Shown in pieces: positions 1 through 4,868 of a stretch of DNA of 6,062 nt. Both the position numbers and the translations under genes were made by a program. Source of the stretch: Pelethousia sp002409725 (lineage in GTDB: Bacteria; Bacillota; Clostridia; Christensenellales; CAG-138); the NCBI GenBank assembly GCA_937915455.1, contig CALDNN010000016.1, positions 1-6,062 on the forward strand. The letters are read 5' to 3'. The number at the start of each line of letters is the position of its first letter. The stretch's first letter is position 1. The notes under the pieces are model-generated. The model saw only the letters and a program-made list of their open reading frames with translations, did no database searches and was not told where the DNA came from.

Positions 1-686
1 ACGGCCTGGGCGACCTCGACGTGCCGGAGCCGAAGAAGGGCCCCGAGGCGCTTCCCGCCTGGGACGCGATCTACGAATACGCCAAGCGCTACGATGGCGA
101 GCTCACAATCGTCGCCATCGGCCCGCTGACAAACCTTGGCCTCGCGCTTGCCAAGTATCGTGAGCTGCCTGGCCTTATTAAGCGCATCGTCATCATGGGC
201 GGCGCGGCTGTGGGCGGCAACGTCACCCCGGCTGCGGAGTTCAACATCTACGTCGATCCTGAGGCGGCGGATATGGTGTTTACTTGCGGCGCGCCGGTCT
301 ACATGTGCGGGCTCGATGTAACGCAGCCGGCGTATCTCACCGCCGGGGAGCTCGATGAACTTGGCGCGCTCGGTTCGCAGCAGGCGAAGTTTGCCCGCGA
401 TGTGTCGCAGGGCGTTCTCGCCTACTCCGAGGGGTTCGATCCGCCGCTGCCGGGCATGTGCATGCACGACCCCGTCACGCTGCTCTACGCGGAGGACGAT
501 TCATACTTTACCACCAAGCGCGTAGGCGTCCGCGTGGAGACGAAGGGCCGCCTTACGCGCGGCAAGACCGTGACCGACCTCTACAGCGACAAGCAGATGG
601 ATCACAACGCTTACATCGTCACCGGGGTTGACCGAGAGGAATTCAAGCGCCGCGTGTTCGCGCTCATGCGGCAATACAACGCCTGA
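1..686 (+). CDS. Nucleoside hydrolase, IunH/Rih family (5' end outside window)
   Basis: Cleaves the N-glycosidic bond of ribonucleosides to free base plus ribose; cytoplasmic salvage or catabolic enzyme. Reading starts at codon position 3, and 227 residues are visible, against a usual length of about 310-330. The missing N-terminus should carry the Asp-rich calcium site (DTDxxxDD), so that part cannot be checked. Visible family marks, in order: GLGDLD near the window start; the IGPLTNLGLAL helix; IVIMGG; GGNVTPAAEFNIYVDPEAA, with the Asn, Glu and Asn (codons at 219, 237 and 243) that bind ribose in characterised members; LDVT; and the MHDPV motif, with the His-Asp pair (465-470) used in leaving-group activation and calcium binding. 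The C-terminus (DHNAYIVTGVDREEF) is complete, with stop TGA at 684-686. The GTG at 21 is internal, not a start. Family is secure; purine versus pyrimidine preference cannot be told. It converges with a nucleoside phosphorylase gene on the other strand. Confidence 0.93.
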   Translation, partial: GLGDLDVPEPKKGPEALPAWDAIYEYAKRYDGELTIVAIGPLTNLGLALAKYRELPGLIKRIVIMGGAAVGGNVTPAAEFNIYVDPEAADMVFTCGAPVYMCGLDVTQPAYLTAGELDELGALGSQQAKFARDVSQGVLAYSEGFDPPLPGMCMHDPVTLLYAEDDSYFTTKRVGVRVETKGRLTRGKTVTDLYSDKQMDHNAYIVTGVDREEFKRRVFALMRQYNA

Positions 687-722
687 GCGGGGAAGCCCTG
701 TAAATTATTAGCCTCAATTGAT

Positions 723-755
723 GCACAAACGGCTTTCGCAGAGCGAAAGCCGTTG
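723..755. repeat. 33-base hairpin-forming direct repeat, copy 1
   Basis: Identical over 33 bases to 949-981. The core is a perfect 12-bp inverted repeat: left arm AACGGCTTTCGC at 728-739, loop AGA at 740-742, right arm at 743-754. It lies 36 bases after the nucleoside hydrolase stop, so it could end or protect that transcript. On the plus strand no T-run follows; on the minus strand the hairpin is followed by TTTGTG. A classical intrinsic terminator is therefore not clearly supported. Confidence 0.9.
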
Positions 756-783
756 CAGGCTGTTAAAAAAGTCCTTAGGGGTT

Positions 784-801
784 CGGGGGCCGTAGCCCCC
801 G
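784..801. repeat. GC hairpin in intergenic array
   Basis: The 7-bp stem CGGGGGC / GCCCCCG is closed by the tetraloop CGTA (791-794). Two further base pairs are possible past a bulged G at 802. Read on the minus strand, a run of six T (765-770) lies about 13 bases after the stem, so it might contribute to termination in that direction. No coding content. Confidence 0.75.
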
Positions 802-810
802 GAAGCTTTA

Positions 811-843
811 TTCGCCGCCAGCGACAGGCGCGGTGGCGGCGAA
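811..843. repeat. 10-bp stem hairpin in intergenic array
   Basis: Left arm TTCGCCGCCA (811-820) pairs perfectly with TGGCGGCGAA (834-843). Inside it GCG (821-823) can pair with CGC (829-831), leaving loop ACAGG and a two-base bulge. No T-run on either side. Confidence 0.75.
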
Positions 844-846
844 AGG

Positions 847-861
847 CCTTGCGTAGCAAGG
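847..861. repeat. Short hairpin in intergenic array
   Basis: CCTTGC (847-852), loop GTA, GCAAGG (856-861): a perfect 6-bp stem. AAA (842-844) and TTT (863-865) can add an outer helix across an internal mismatch. It is weak alone and is listed because it sits in register between larger hairpins. Confidence 0.55.
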
Positions 862-870
862 GTTTCCCCG

Positions 871-910
871 CAGGGTTTGCTGGCCGCGCCAAAGGCACAA
901 GCAAACCCTG
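871..910. repeat. 11-bp stem-loop in intergenic array
   Basis: CAGGGTTTGCT (871-881) is the exact reverse complement of AGCAAACCCTG (900-910), with an 18-base loop rich in G and C. It begins ten bases after the preceding hairpin and ends five bases before the next. Confidence 0.75.
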
Positions 911-915
911 AAAAC

Positions 916-945
916 TCAAGAAAGTGGCCATGGCCACTTTCTTGA
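916..945. repeat. 30-base perfect palindrome
   Basis: TCAAGAAAGTGGCCA (916-930) is followed directly by its exact reverse complement (931-945), with no spacer. As RNA it could form a stem of about 13 bp with a minimal loop; as DNA it is a symmetric site. On the minus strand it is followed by GTTTTC, so it is the better candidate for stopping the nucleoside phosphorylase transcript, although the T-tract is short. It lies only three bases from the second 33-base repeat. Confidence 0.85.
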
Positions 946-948
946 CAC

Positions 949-981
949 GCACAAACGGCTTTCGCAGAGCGAAAGCCGTTG
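949..981. repeat. 33-base hairpin-forming direct repeat, copy 2
   Basis: Base-for-base identical to 723-755; identity stops exactly at both edges (T versus C before, C versus T after). The perfect 12-bp stem is 954-965 with 969-980, loop AGA. It lies 30 bases beyond the stop codon of the minus-strand nucleoside phosphorylase. The two copies bracket a 193-base hairpin-rich core. With the 3' ends of both convergent genes outside the pair, the arrangement resembles either a duplicated transcript-end hairpin or an insertion within one. Confidence 0.9.
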
Positions 982-1011
982 TCATAGATATACGGATTTT
1001 AAACGCGTTCC

Positions 1012-1749
1012 TTATCTACCCGTGCGTGTAAAAGCCTCGAGCGCTACGAGAATCTCGTTTTGCTCGCCGCGCATGCTCGCATCCTCGCCATCGACGTAGG
1101 AGCCGATGCTCCCTACGGTATCCTCGCCGCAGGACACAACGTTGTTGAGTATGCTCATGCAGGCCACGCCCCGTAGCCGGCCCGCAACGTAGAGAGCGGC
1201 GGTCTCCATATCGCTGCCGAGCACGCCGCACTTTGACCAATGCGCGTGCAGTTCGTCCTCCTGGTCGGTATAAAAGCTGTCGTGGCTGCGCGCCATGCCG
1301 ATGTGATGGGGGTATCCCCCCTCCTTCGCGGCCTGTGCGCAGGCAAAGAGCAGCCCTGCGTCCGGCACGGCGGGGAAAGCTTCTTCGGCATACATCCGGC
1401 TCGCGCCATCCTCGCGCACCGCGCCACAGACGAGCACGAGATCGCCAAGCTTGACCTCGGGCTGCAAAGCGCCGCAGCTGCCGATGCGGATCATGCTGGT
1501 TACGCCGAGCCTACGTAGCTCTTCCAGCGCGATCGCGGCGGAAGCGCCGCCGATGCCCGTAGACATGGCGAGCACGCGCACGCCCTTGTAGCAGCCGATC
1601 GCGCTTCGAAACTCGCGGTTGAAGGCGAGCTCCTCGTAGCCTTCAAGGTAGGGCCTGATGCGCTCGAGCCGCGCGGGATCGCCCGGCAAAAGCGCGCAGC
1701 GCGCGCCATGGCTGGAGCTTAGGCGAATGTGCGGTTGAAGAAAATCCAT
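1012..1749 (-). CDS. Nucleoside phosphorylase, uridine phosphorylase-like
   Basis: Phosphorolysis of a nucleoside to free base plus (deoxy)ribose 1-phosphate, cytoplasmic. 245 residues from the chosen start, close to the roughly 250 usual for the NP-I hexameric family. Visible marks: His7 in PHIRL; LPGDPAR (21-27) with the phosphate-binding Arg; NREF (44-47), whose Arg reaches the neighbouring subunit in Udp; STGIGGASAAIALEEL; RIGSCGALQ (88-96), phosphate; DGAS and FPAVPD; SHDSFY (155-160); DMETAAL (180-186), the Met-Glu that holds ribose. In E. coli Udp as I recall it, a Gln-x-Arg pair binds uracil. Here the matching place reads Gln163-Glu-Asp165, and the stretch to the MET motif is about 12 residues shorter, so base preference is uncertain (uridine, purine or other). 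The start was set at ATG 1749 because AGCAGG precedes it. An in-frame ATG 21 codons upstream (1812) has no well-spaced ribosome site and would add a non-family tail. Confidence 0.9.
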   Translation of the reverse strand: MDFLQPHIRLSSSHGARCALLPGDPARLERIRPYLEGYEELAFNREFRSAIGCYKGVRVLAMSTGIGGASAAIALEELRRLGVTSMIRIGSCGALQPEVKLGDLVLVCGAVREDGASRMYAEEAFPAVPDAGLLFACAQAAKEGGYPHHIGMARSHDSFYTDQEDELHAHWSKCGVLGSDMETAALYVAGRLRGVACMSILNNVVSCGEDTVGSIGSYVDGEDASMRGEQNEILVALEAFTRTGR

Positions 1750-1817
1750 ACCCGATACCTGCTTTCGATTGATGCGCCCGGGCCGCCCAAGCCTGCTGTG
1801 GCGGCAGGGCATGTGTT

Positions 1818-1829
1818 TATGATATCATA
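1818..1829. promoter_or_regulatory. 12-bp palindrome between divergent genes, possible operator
   Basis: TATGATATCATA is a perfect 12-bp palindrome in the AT-rich gap between the minus-strand phosphorylase and the plus-strand operon. It covers the predicted minus-strand -10. Read forward it also offers TATGAT (1818-1823) as a -10 for the operon, though no good -35 is seen upstream (1795-1800 is GCTGTG). It could be an operator for both transcripts, or only two overlapping -10 elements. No second copy was found elsewhere in the window. Confidence 0.35.
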
Positions 1830-1846
1830 TCCTTTGAGAAAATCAA
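1819..1846 (-). promoter_or_regulatory. Putative promoter for nucleoside phosphorylase
   Basis: Read on the minus strand: -35 TTGATT (1841-1846) and -10 TATCAT (1819-1824), with a 16-base spacer. They match 4/6 and 5/6 of the sigma-70/sigmaA consensus. Transcription would begin near 1812, giving a leader of about 60 bases with a small CCTGC/GCAGG hairpin (1792-1808) before the ATG at 1749. This is a prediction from consensus only; the region is locally AT-rich in an otherwise GC-rich stretch, which supports a promoter. Confidence 0.5.
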
Positions 1847-1852
1847 TTCGAC

Positions 1853-1857
1853 GGAGG
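1853..1857 (+). promoter_or_regulatory. Strong ribosome binding site before the small ORF
   Basis: GGAGG followed by a 10-base spacer to GTG at 1868. It is the best Shine-Dalgarno sequence upstream of the operon and is placed for the small ORF, not for the flavoenzyme gene 90 bases later. This is the main reason to treat the small ORF as translated. Confidence 0.6.
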
Positions 1858-1867
1858 TGCATTCCCG

Positions 1868-1951
1868 GTGGCAAACATCCTTAACTTTGGCTCCCGCAAC
1901 AGTGGCTGCATGGAGCGCAAAACATTGGCGGCGCGGGGCGGCCGGCTATGA
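1868..1951 (+). CDS. 27-codon small ORF, leader peptide or ribokinase stump
   Basis: GTG start at 1868 behind GGAGG (1853-1857), stop TGA at 1949-1951. The stop overlaps the ATG of the next gene (ATGA at 1948-1951), so its translation would feed ribosomes into the flavoenzyme gene, which has no good ribosome site of its own. The peptide begins VANILNFGSRNSG. The piece ILNFGS-x-N resembles the first beta strand of PfkB/ribokinase proteins, which commonly start LNFGSLNID; the resemblance then stops and the rest (Cys-Met-Glu-Arg-Lys, ending Gly-Gly-Arg-Leu) is unlike that family. One reading is a ribokinase gene that lost all but its first dozen codons by deletion, with the old ribosome site now driving the operon. 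The other is a short leader peptide with chance similarity. Eight residues of similarity is thin evidence, so function is unassigned. Confidence 0.45.
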   Translation: MANILNFGSRNSGCMERKTLAARGGRL

Positions 1952-2541
1952 TCGACATACTCTATATCGACTGCTGTATTCGCGGCGAACAGTCCCGCAC
2001 GCGCAAGCTCGCCGAGGCGTTTTTAAGTGCGCTTTCGCGGCGTGGGGATTGCAAAATTGAGCGGTTGATTCTGATGGACGAGCCGCTTGTTCCATTGGCG
2101 GCGGGCTTCTTTTGGCAACGGGAGCAGCTGCTTGTCGAGGGCGCGCTCGAGCACCCGCGCTTTCGTTACGCACGGCGCTTTGCCCGGGCGGATCGCATCG
2201 TGATTGCCGCACCGTTCTGGGATTTGAGCTTTCCGGCGCTCTTAAAGGTTTACATCGAAAACCTCTGCGTGCAGGGGATCACCTTCGACTGTGATGCGCA
2301 GAACGGCACCTACGGCATATGTCGCGCAAAGAAGATGCTGTTTTTGACCACGCGCGGTGGCGCATTGGAGGGCTCGCCCTTGGACAACGGCACAAAATAC
2401 CTTGCCGACATGGCGGGGTTCTTTGGCATCCCGCAGTTTGCGCATGTGGCGGCGGATGGGCTCGACCTTGCGCTTGAGCCGGTCGAGACGATATTGGAAG
2501 GCGCGGTCGAGCGTGCGGAAGCGGTTTGTGTGGAATTCTAA
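1948..2541 (+). CDS. Flavodoxin-fold NAD(P)H oxidoreductase, azoreductase-like
   Basis: Probably an FMN-dependent, NAD(P)H-using reductase acting on quinone, azo or nitro-type acceptors in the cytoplasm. 197 residues, as expected for the flavodoxin_2/AzoR group (about 200). Residues 2-8 form the first beta strand. CIRGEQSRTRKLAEAFL (10-26) is the FMN phosphate loop and helix. APFWDLSFPALLKVYIENL (88-106), followed by GITF (110-113), matches the AzoR signature in which an aromatic-rich loop contacts the flavin. TTRGG (134-138) is the second flavin loop. The C-terminal YLADMAGFFGIPQ resembles the AzoR segment that packs at the dimer interface. The start is fixed by the ATGA overlap with the upstream small ORF; only weak GGGGCGG precedes it, so translation is likely coupled. 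First enzyme of the four-enzyme plus-strand operon. Family is confident; physiological substrate unknown. Confidence 0.85.
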   Translation: MIDILYIDCCIRGEQSRTRKLAEAFLSALSRRGDCKIERLILMDEPLVPLAAGFFWQREQLLVEGALEHPRFRYARRFARADRIVIAAPFWDLSFPALLKVYIENLCVQGITFDCDAQNGTYGICRAKKMLFLTTRGGALEGSPLDNGTKYLADMAGFFGIPQFAHVAADGLDLALEPVETILEGAVERAEAVCVEF

Positions 2542-2571
2542 GATACCTGTAAAGCGAAAGGGACGAATACA

Positions 2572-3642
2572 ATGAAAGCTGTGGTATACGAAAAACCGGG
2601 CTGCGTGTGCTTGACCGACGTGCCCGAACCGAAGATACTGGATGCGCGGGATGCGATCGTGCGGGTCACGCGTGCGTCGATCTGCTCGAGCGATCTGCAC
2701 ATTCGCAATGGCGGCGTCGCCCGCGCGCACACGGGTGTGGTGCTGGGCCATGAGTTCGTCGGTGAGATCATCGAGACCGGCGCGGGGGTAAAAAAGTTCA
2801 AGGCCGGAGATCGTGTGGCGGTTAACGTCGAGAGCTTCTGCGGCGAGTGCTTCTTCTGTCGCCGGGGCTACGTTAACAACTGCGTCGAGGGCGGCTGGGA
2901 GCTCGGCTGTCGTATCGATGGCGGGCAGGCGGAGCTCTGCCGCGTGCCGACTGCGGATATGAGCTGTACGCGCATCCCGGACGCGATCACAGACGAGCAG
3001 GCTTTGTTCGTGGGCGATGTGCTCGCCACGGGCTACTGGGCGGCGGGCGTGGGTGAAATCCGCCCGGCGGACGTCGTGCTCGTCCTAGGCTCTGGGCCGA
3101 CGGGCCTTGCCACGATGATGTCCGCGCGGCTCTACGGCCCGGCGACGCTCATCGCCACCGACGTCAACGATGAGCGGCTCGCGCTTGCTAAAGCGCATGG
3201 CCTTTGCGACCTTACGCTCAACCCCGGGCGCGACGACATACGCGCGCGCGTGCGGGAACTTACCGAGGGGCGCGGGGCGGACGTGGTATTCGAGGTGGCG
3301 GGCGCGCCGGGCACGTTTGATCTGGCCTGGCAAGCCGCGCGGCCCAACGCCGTGGTGGTGGTTGTGGCGCTCTACGAGGCGGCGCAGACGCTGCCCCTGC
3401 ACCAGATGTACGGCAAGAACCTCACCTTTAAGACCGGCGGCGTCGACGCGAGCCAATGCGGCGAGATTATGCGCCTCATTGAGGCGGGGCGGCTCGATAC
3501 CAGCCTGATGATCACGCACCGCGCGCCGCTCAACGACGTCTTGCGCGGCTACGATATTTTTTCCGGCCAGAAGGACGGCTGCATCAAGTGGGTGATTACG
3601 CCCTACGAACACGACAAGCCCGCCGGGCCTATGAGCTTCTAG
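2572..3642 (+). CDS. Zinc-dependent medium-chain alcohol dehydrogenase
   Basis: NAD(P)-dependent oxidation of an alcohol, or the reverse. 356 residues, normal for the family. Catalytic zinc ligands: Cys38 (ICSSDLH), His60-Glu61 (GHEFVGE) and probably Asp149 in FVGDVLATGY. Structural zinc: Cys90, Cys93, Cys96 and Cys104 (CGECFFCRRGYVNNC), all present. The Rossmann loop GSGPTG is at 173-178, and Asp197 at the end of the second strand favours NAD over NADP. GGWELGCRIDGGQAE (107-121), the C-terminal THRAPL (315-320) and IKWVI (338-342) closely follow the formaldehyde-dehydrogenase-like ADH2 subgroup, which also includes sorbitol- and threonine-type relatives, so the substrate stays open. AAAGGGA (2557-2563), eight bases before ATG, is the ribosome site. 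It lies 30 bases after the azoreductase-like gene and 15 bases before the preferred M20 start, in the same operon. All key residues are intact. Confidence 0.92.
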   Translation: MKAVVYEKPGCVCLTDVPEPKILDARDAIVRVTRASICSSDLHIRNGGVARAHTGVVLGHEFVGEIIETGAGVKKFKAGDRVAVNVESFCGECFFCRRGYVNNCVEGGWELGCRIDGGQAELCRVPTADMSCTRIPDAITDEQALFVGDVLATGYWAAGVGEIRPADVVLVLGSGPTGLATMMSARLYGPATLIATDVNDERLALAKAHGLCDLTLNPGRDDIRARVRELTEGRGADVVFEVAGAPGTFDLAWQAARPNAVVVVVALYEAAQTLPLHQMYGKNLTFKTGGVDASQCGEIMRLIEAGRLDTSLMITHRAPLNDVLRGYDIFSGQKDGCIKWVITPYEHDKPAGPMSF

Positions 3643-3644
3643 CT

Positions 3645-3650
3645 AGGAGG
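3645..3650 (+). promoter_or_regulatory. Ribosome binding site that decides the M20 start
   Basis: AGGAGG lies one base before a first ATG (3652) and seven bases before a second, in-frame ATG (3658). Only the second has workable spacing, so the M20 protein should start at 3658, dropping Met-His from the longest reading frame. Confidence 0.75.
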
Positions 3651-3657
3651 TATGCAT

Positions 3658-4863
3658 ATGGAAGAGATCCGGTTCAGTAACGCAGTGCTCGCGCTCGAGC
3701 CGCAGATGCTCGCTTGGCGGCGGCATCTGCACGCTTATCCGGAGCGCTCGTTTGAAGAGGTCGAGACTACGGCCTTTCTCGAGCGCGAGTTGTTGGCGAT
3801 CGGCGTCGACAAAATCGAGCGGCCGACGAAGACGGGGCTGGTCGCGCGCGTGTTCGGCAGCGGCGCAGGCAAGCCCGCCGTCGTGGGCGTGCGTGCGGAT
3901 ATCGACGCGCTACCGATGCCGGAAGAAAACGACCTGCCATACCGCTCGACGGTTGAAGGCGTTATGCACGCCTGCGGCCACGATGGGCACGCGGCGATGC
4001 TGCTCGCGCTCGCGAAGCTGCTCGTTAACGCGCGCACAAGCTTCTGTGGCGAGGCGCGGCTGATCTTCCAGCACGCCGAGGAGCTGCCGCCCGGCGGCGC
4101 GGTCGAACTTTTACGCGCGGGCGCAGTCGAGGGCGTGGATGCCATGCTGGGCCTTCACCTTTCCAGCAACTTTGACACCGGCGTGTTCGGCGTGAAAAGC
4201 GGGGTGCTCACCGCCGCCGTGGATCGTTTTAATGTGCTCGTGCGCGGCAGGGGCGGCCACTGCGCCTTCCCCGAGCAGTGCAACGACCCCGTGGTGGCGG
4301 CAGCGGAGACCGTGCTCGCCCTGCAAACGATCGTCTCCCGGCGTGTGGCGGCAGGCGAGCCGGCCGTGGTGTCGGTTTGCGAGGTACACGCCGGTACGGC
4401 TTACAACATCATTCCCAACGAAGCGCGGCTCACCGCCTCGGTGCGCTCGTTCGGCGCGGAAACGCGAGCCTTGCTCGAGCGGGAGGCGCGCCGCGTTGCG
4501 GAAGGCGTCGCCCGGGCGCATGGCTGCGAGAGCGAGCTTATCTGGGAGGCCGGCTACCCCTCCGTCGTCAACGACGAGCATCTGACGCGCTTTGCCTCGG
4601 CGCGCATCGAAGCCCGCTTTGGCAAGGCAAAGCTCCTGCCGATCGGCTGCATCATGCCCGGCGAGGACTACGCCTACTTTCTCGAGGGCCGGCCGGGCTT
4701 CTTCGTTGAACTCGGTACGCGAAACACCGCGAAAGGCTGCGATGCACCGCATCACAACCCGCACTATCGCCTGGACGAGGACGCGCTCCGCTTTGGCCTG
4801 CAATATGAATACGACATGGTGCGCGCGCTGCTAGACGGCACGCGCGCGGCTCTGGAGCGCTGA
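3658..4863 (+). CDS. M20-family amidohydrolase (N-acyl amino acid / IAA-conjugate type)
   Basis: Two-metal hydrolase removing an acyl group from an amide, as in N-acyl amino acid or hippurate hydrolases. 401 residues from the preferred ATG, normal length. Residue numbers here count from that ATG. Motifs in order: WRRHLHAYPERSFEE (20-34); RADIDALP (79-86); MHACGHDGH (103-111) with metal-binding Cys106 and His108; QHAEELPPGGA (138-148), whose Glu-Glu pair holds the catalytic base and a metal ligand; GRGGHCAFP (197-205), with His201 at the dimerisation-domain contact; AGTAYNIIPNEARLTASVRSF (245-265); MPGEDYAYFLEGRPG (333-347); and HHNPHYRLDED (365-375) with the last metal-binding His. The catalytic domain and inserted lid domain are both complete, with no signal peptide, so it is cytoplasmic. 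It follows the dehydrogenase by 15 bases and precedes the metallo-hydrolase by 5, so they are surely co-transcribed. The acyl group and amine released are not predictable here. Confidence 0.93.
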   Translation: MEEIRFSNAVLALEPQMLAWRRHLHAYPERSFEEVETTAFLERELLAIGVDKIERPTKTGLVARVFGSGAGKPAVVGVRADIDALPMPEENDLPYRSTVEGVMHACGHDGHAAMLLALAKLLVNARTSFCGEARLIFQHAEELPPGGAVELLRAGAVEGVDAMLGLHLSSNFDTGVFGVKSGVLTAAVDRFNVLVRGRGGHCAFPEQCNDPVVAAAETVLALQTIVSRRVAAGEPAVVSVCEVHAGTAYNIIPNEARLTASVRSFGAETRALLEREARRVAEGVARAHGCESELIWEAGYPSVVNDEHLTRFASARIEARFGKAKLLPIGCIMPGEDYAYFLEGRPGFFVELGTRNTAKGCDAPHHNPHYRLDEDALRFGLQYEYDMVRALLDGTRAALER

Positions 4864-4868
4864 AGGCG

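Noticed and set aside
723..981. CRISPR array or tRNA cluster
   Set aside because: Only two copies of the repeat, 193 bases apart, with no regular spacers; none of the hairpins forms a cloverleaf or carries a T-arm motif.
611..985. Minus-strand 124-codon reading frame across the hairpin array
   Set aside because: It is antisense to the end of the nucleoside hydrolase, is built from the repeats and hairpin arms, is Arg/Ala-rich without family marks, and has no ribosome site. Non-coding repeat DNA is the better explanation.
1750..1812. Extended N-terminus of the nucleoside phosphorylase from ATG 1812
   Set aside because: The 21 extra residues do not resemble the family. The AAAGGA upstream is about 17 bases from that ATG, and the predicted transcription start lies at about the same place.
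1857..2060. 67-codon plus-strand frame starting inside the GGAGGTG site
   Set aside because: Its start overlaps the ribosome binding site itself and it runs out of frame through the flavoenzyme gene; the composition looks like an out-of-frame reading.
2242..2751. Long minus-strand frames opposite the operon (also near 3085-3612, 4111-4803 and 4999-5520)
   Set aside because: High GC content makes long antisense frames common. Each lies opposite a gene with complete conserved motifs and lacks its own domain marks or ribosome site.
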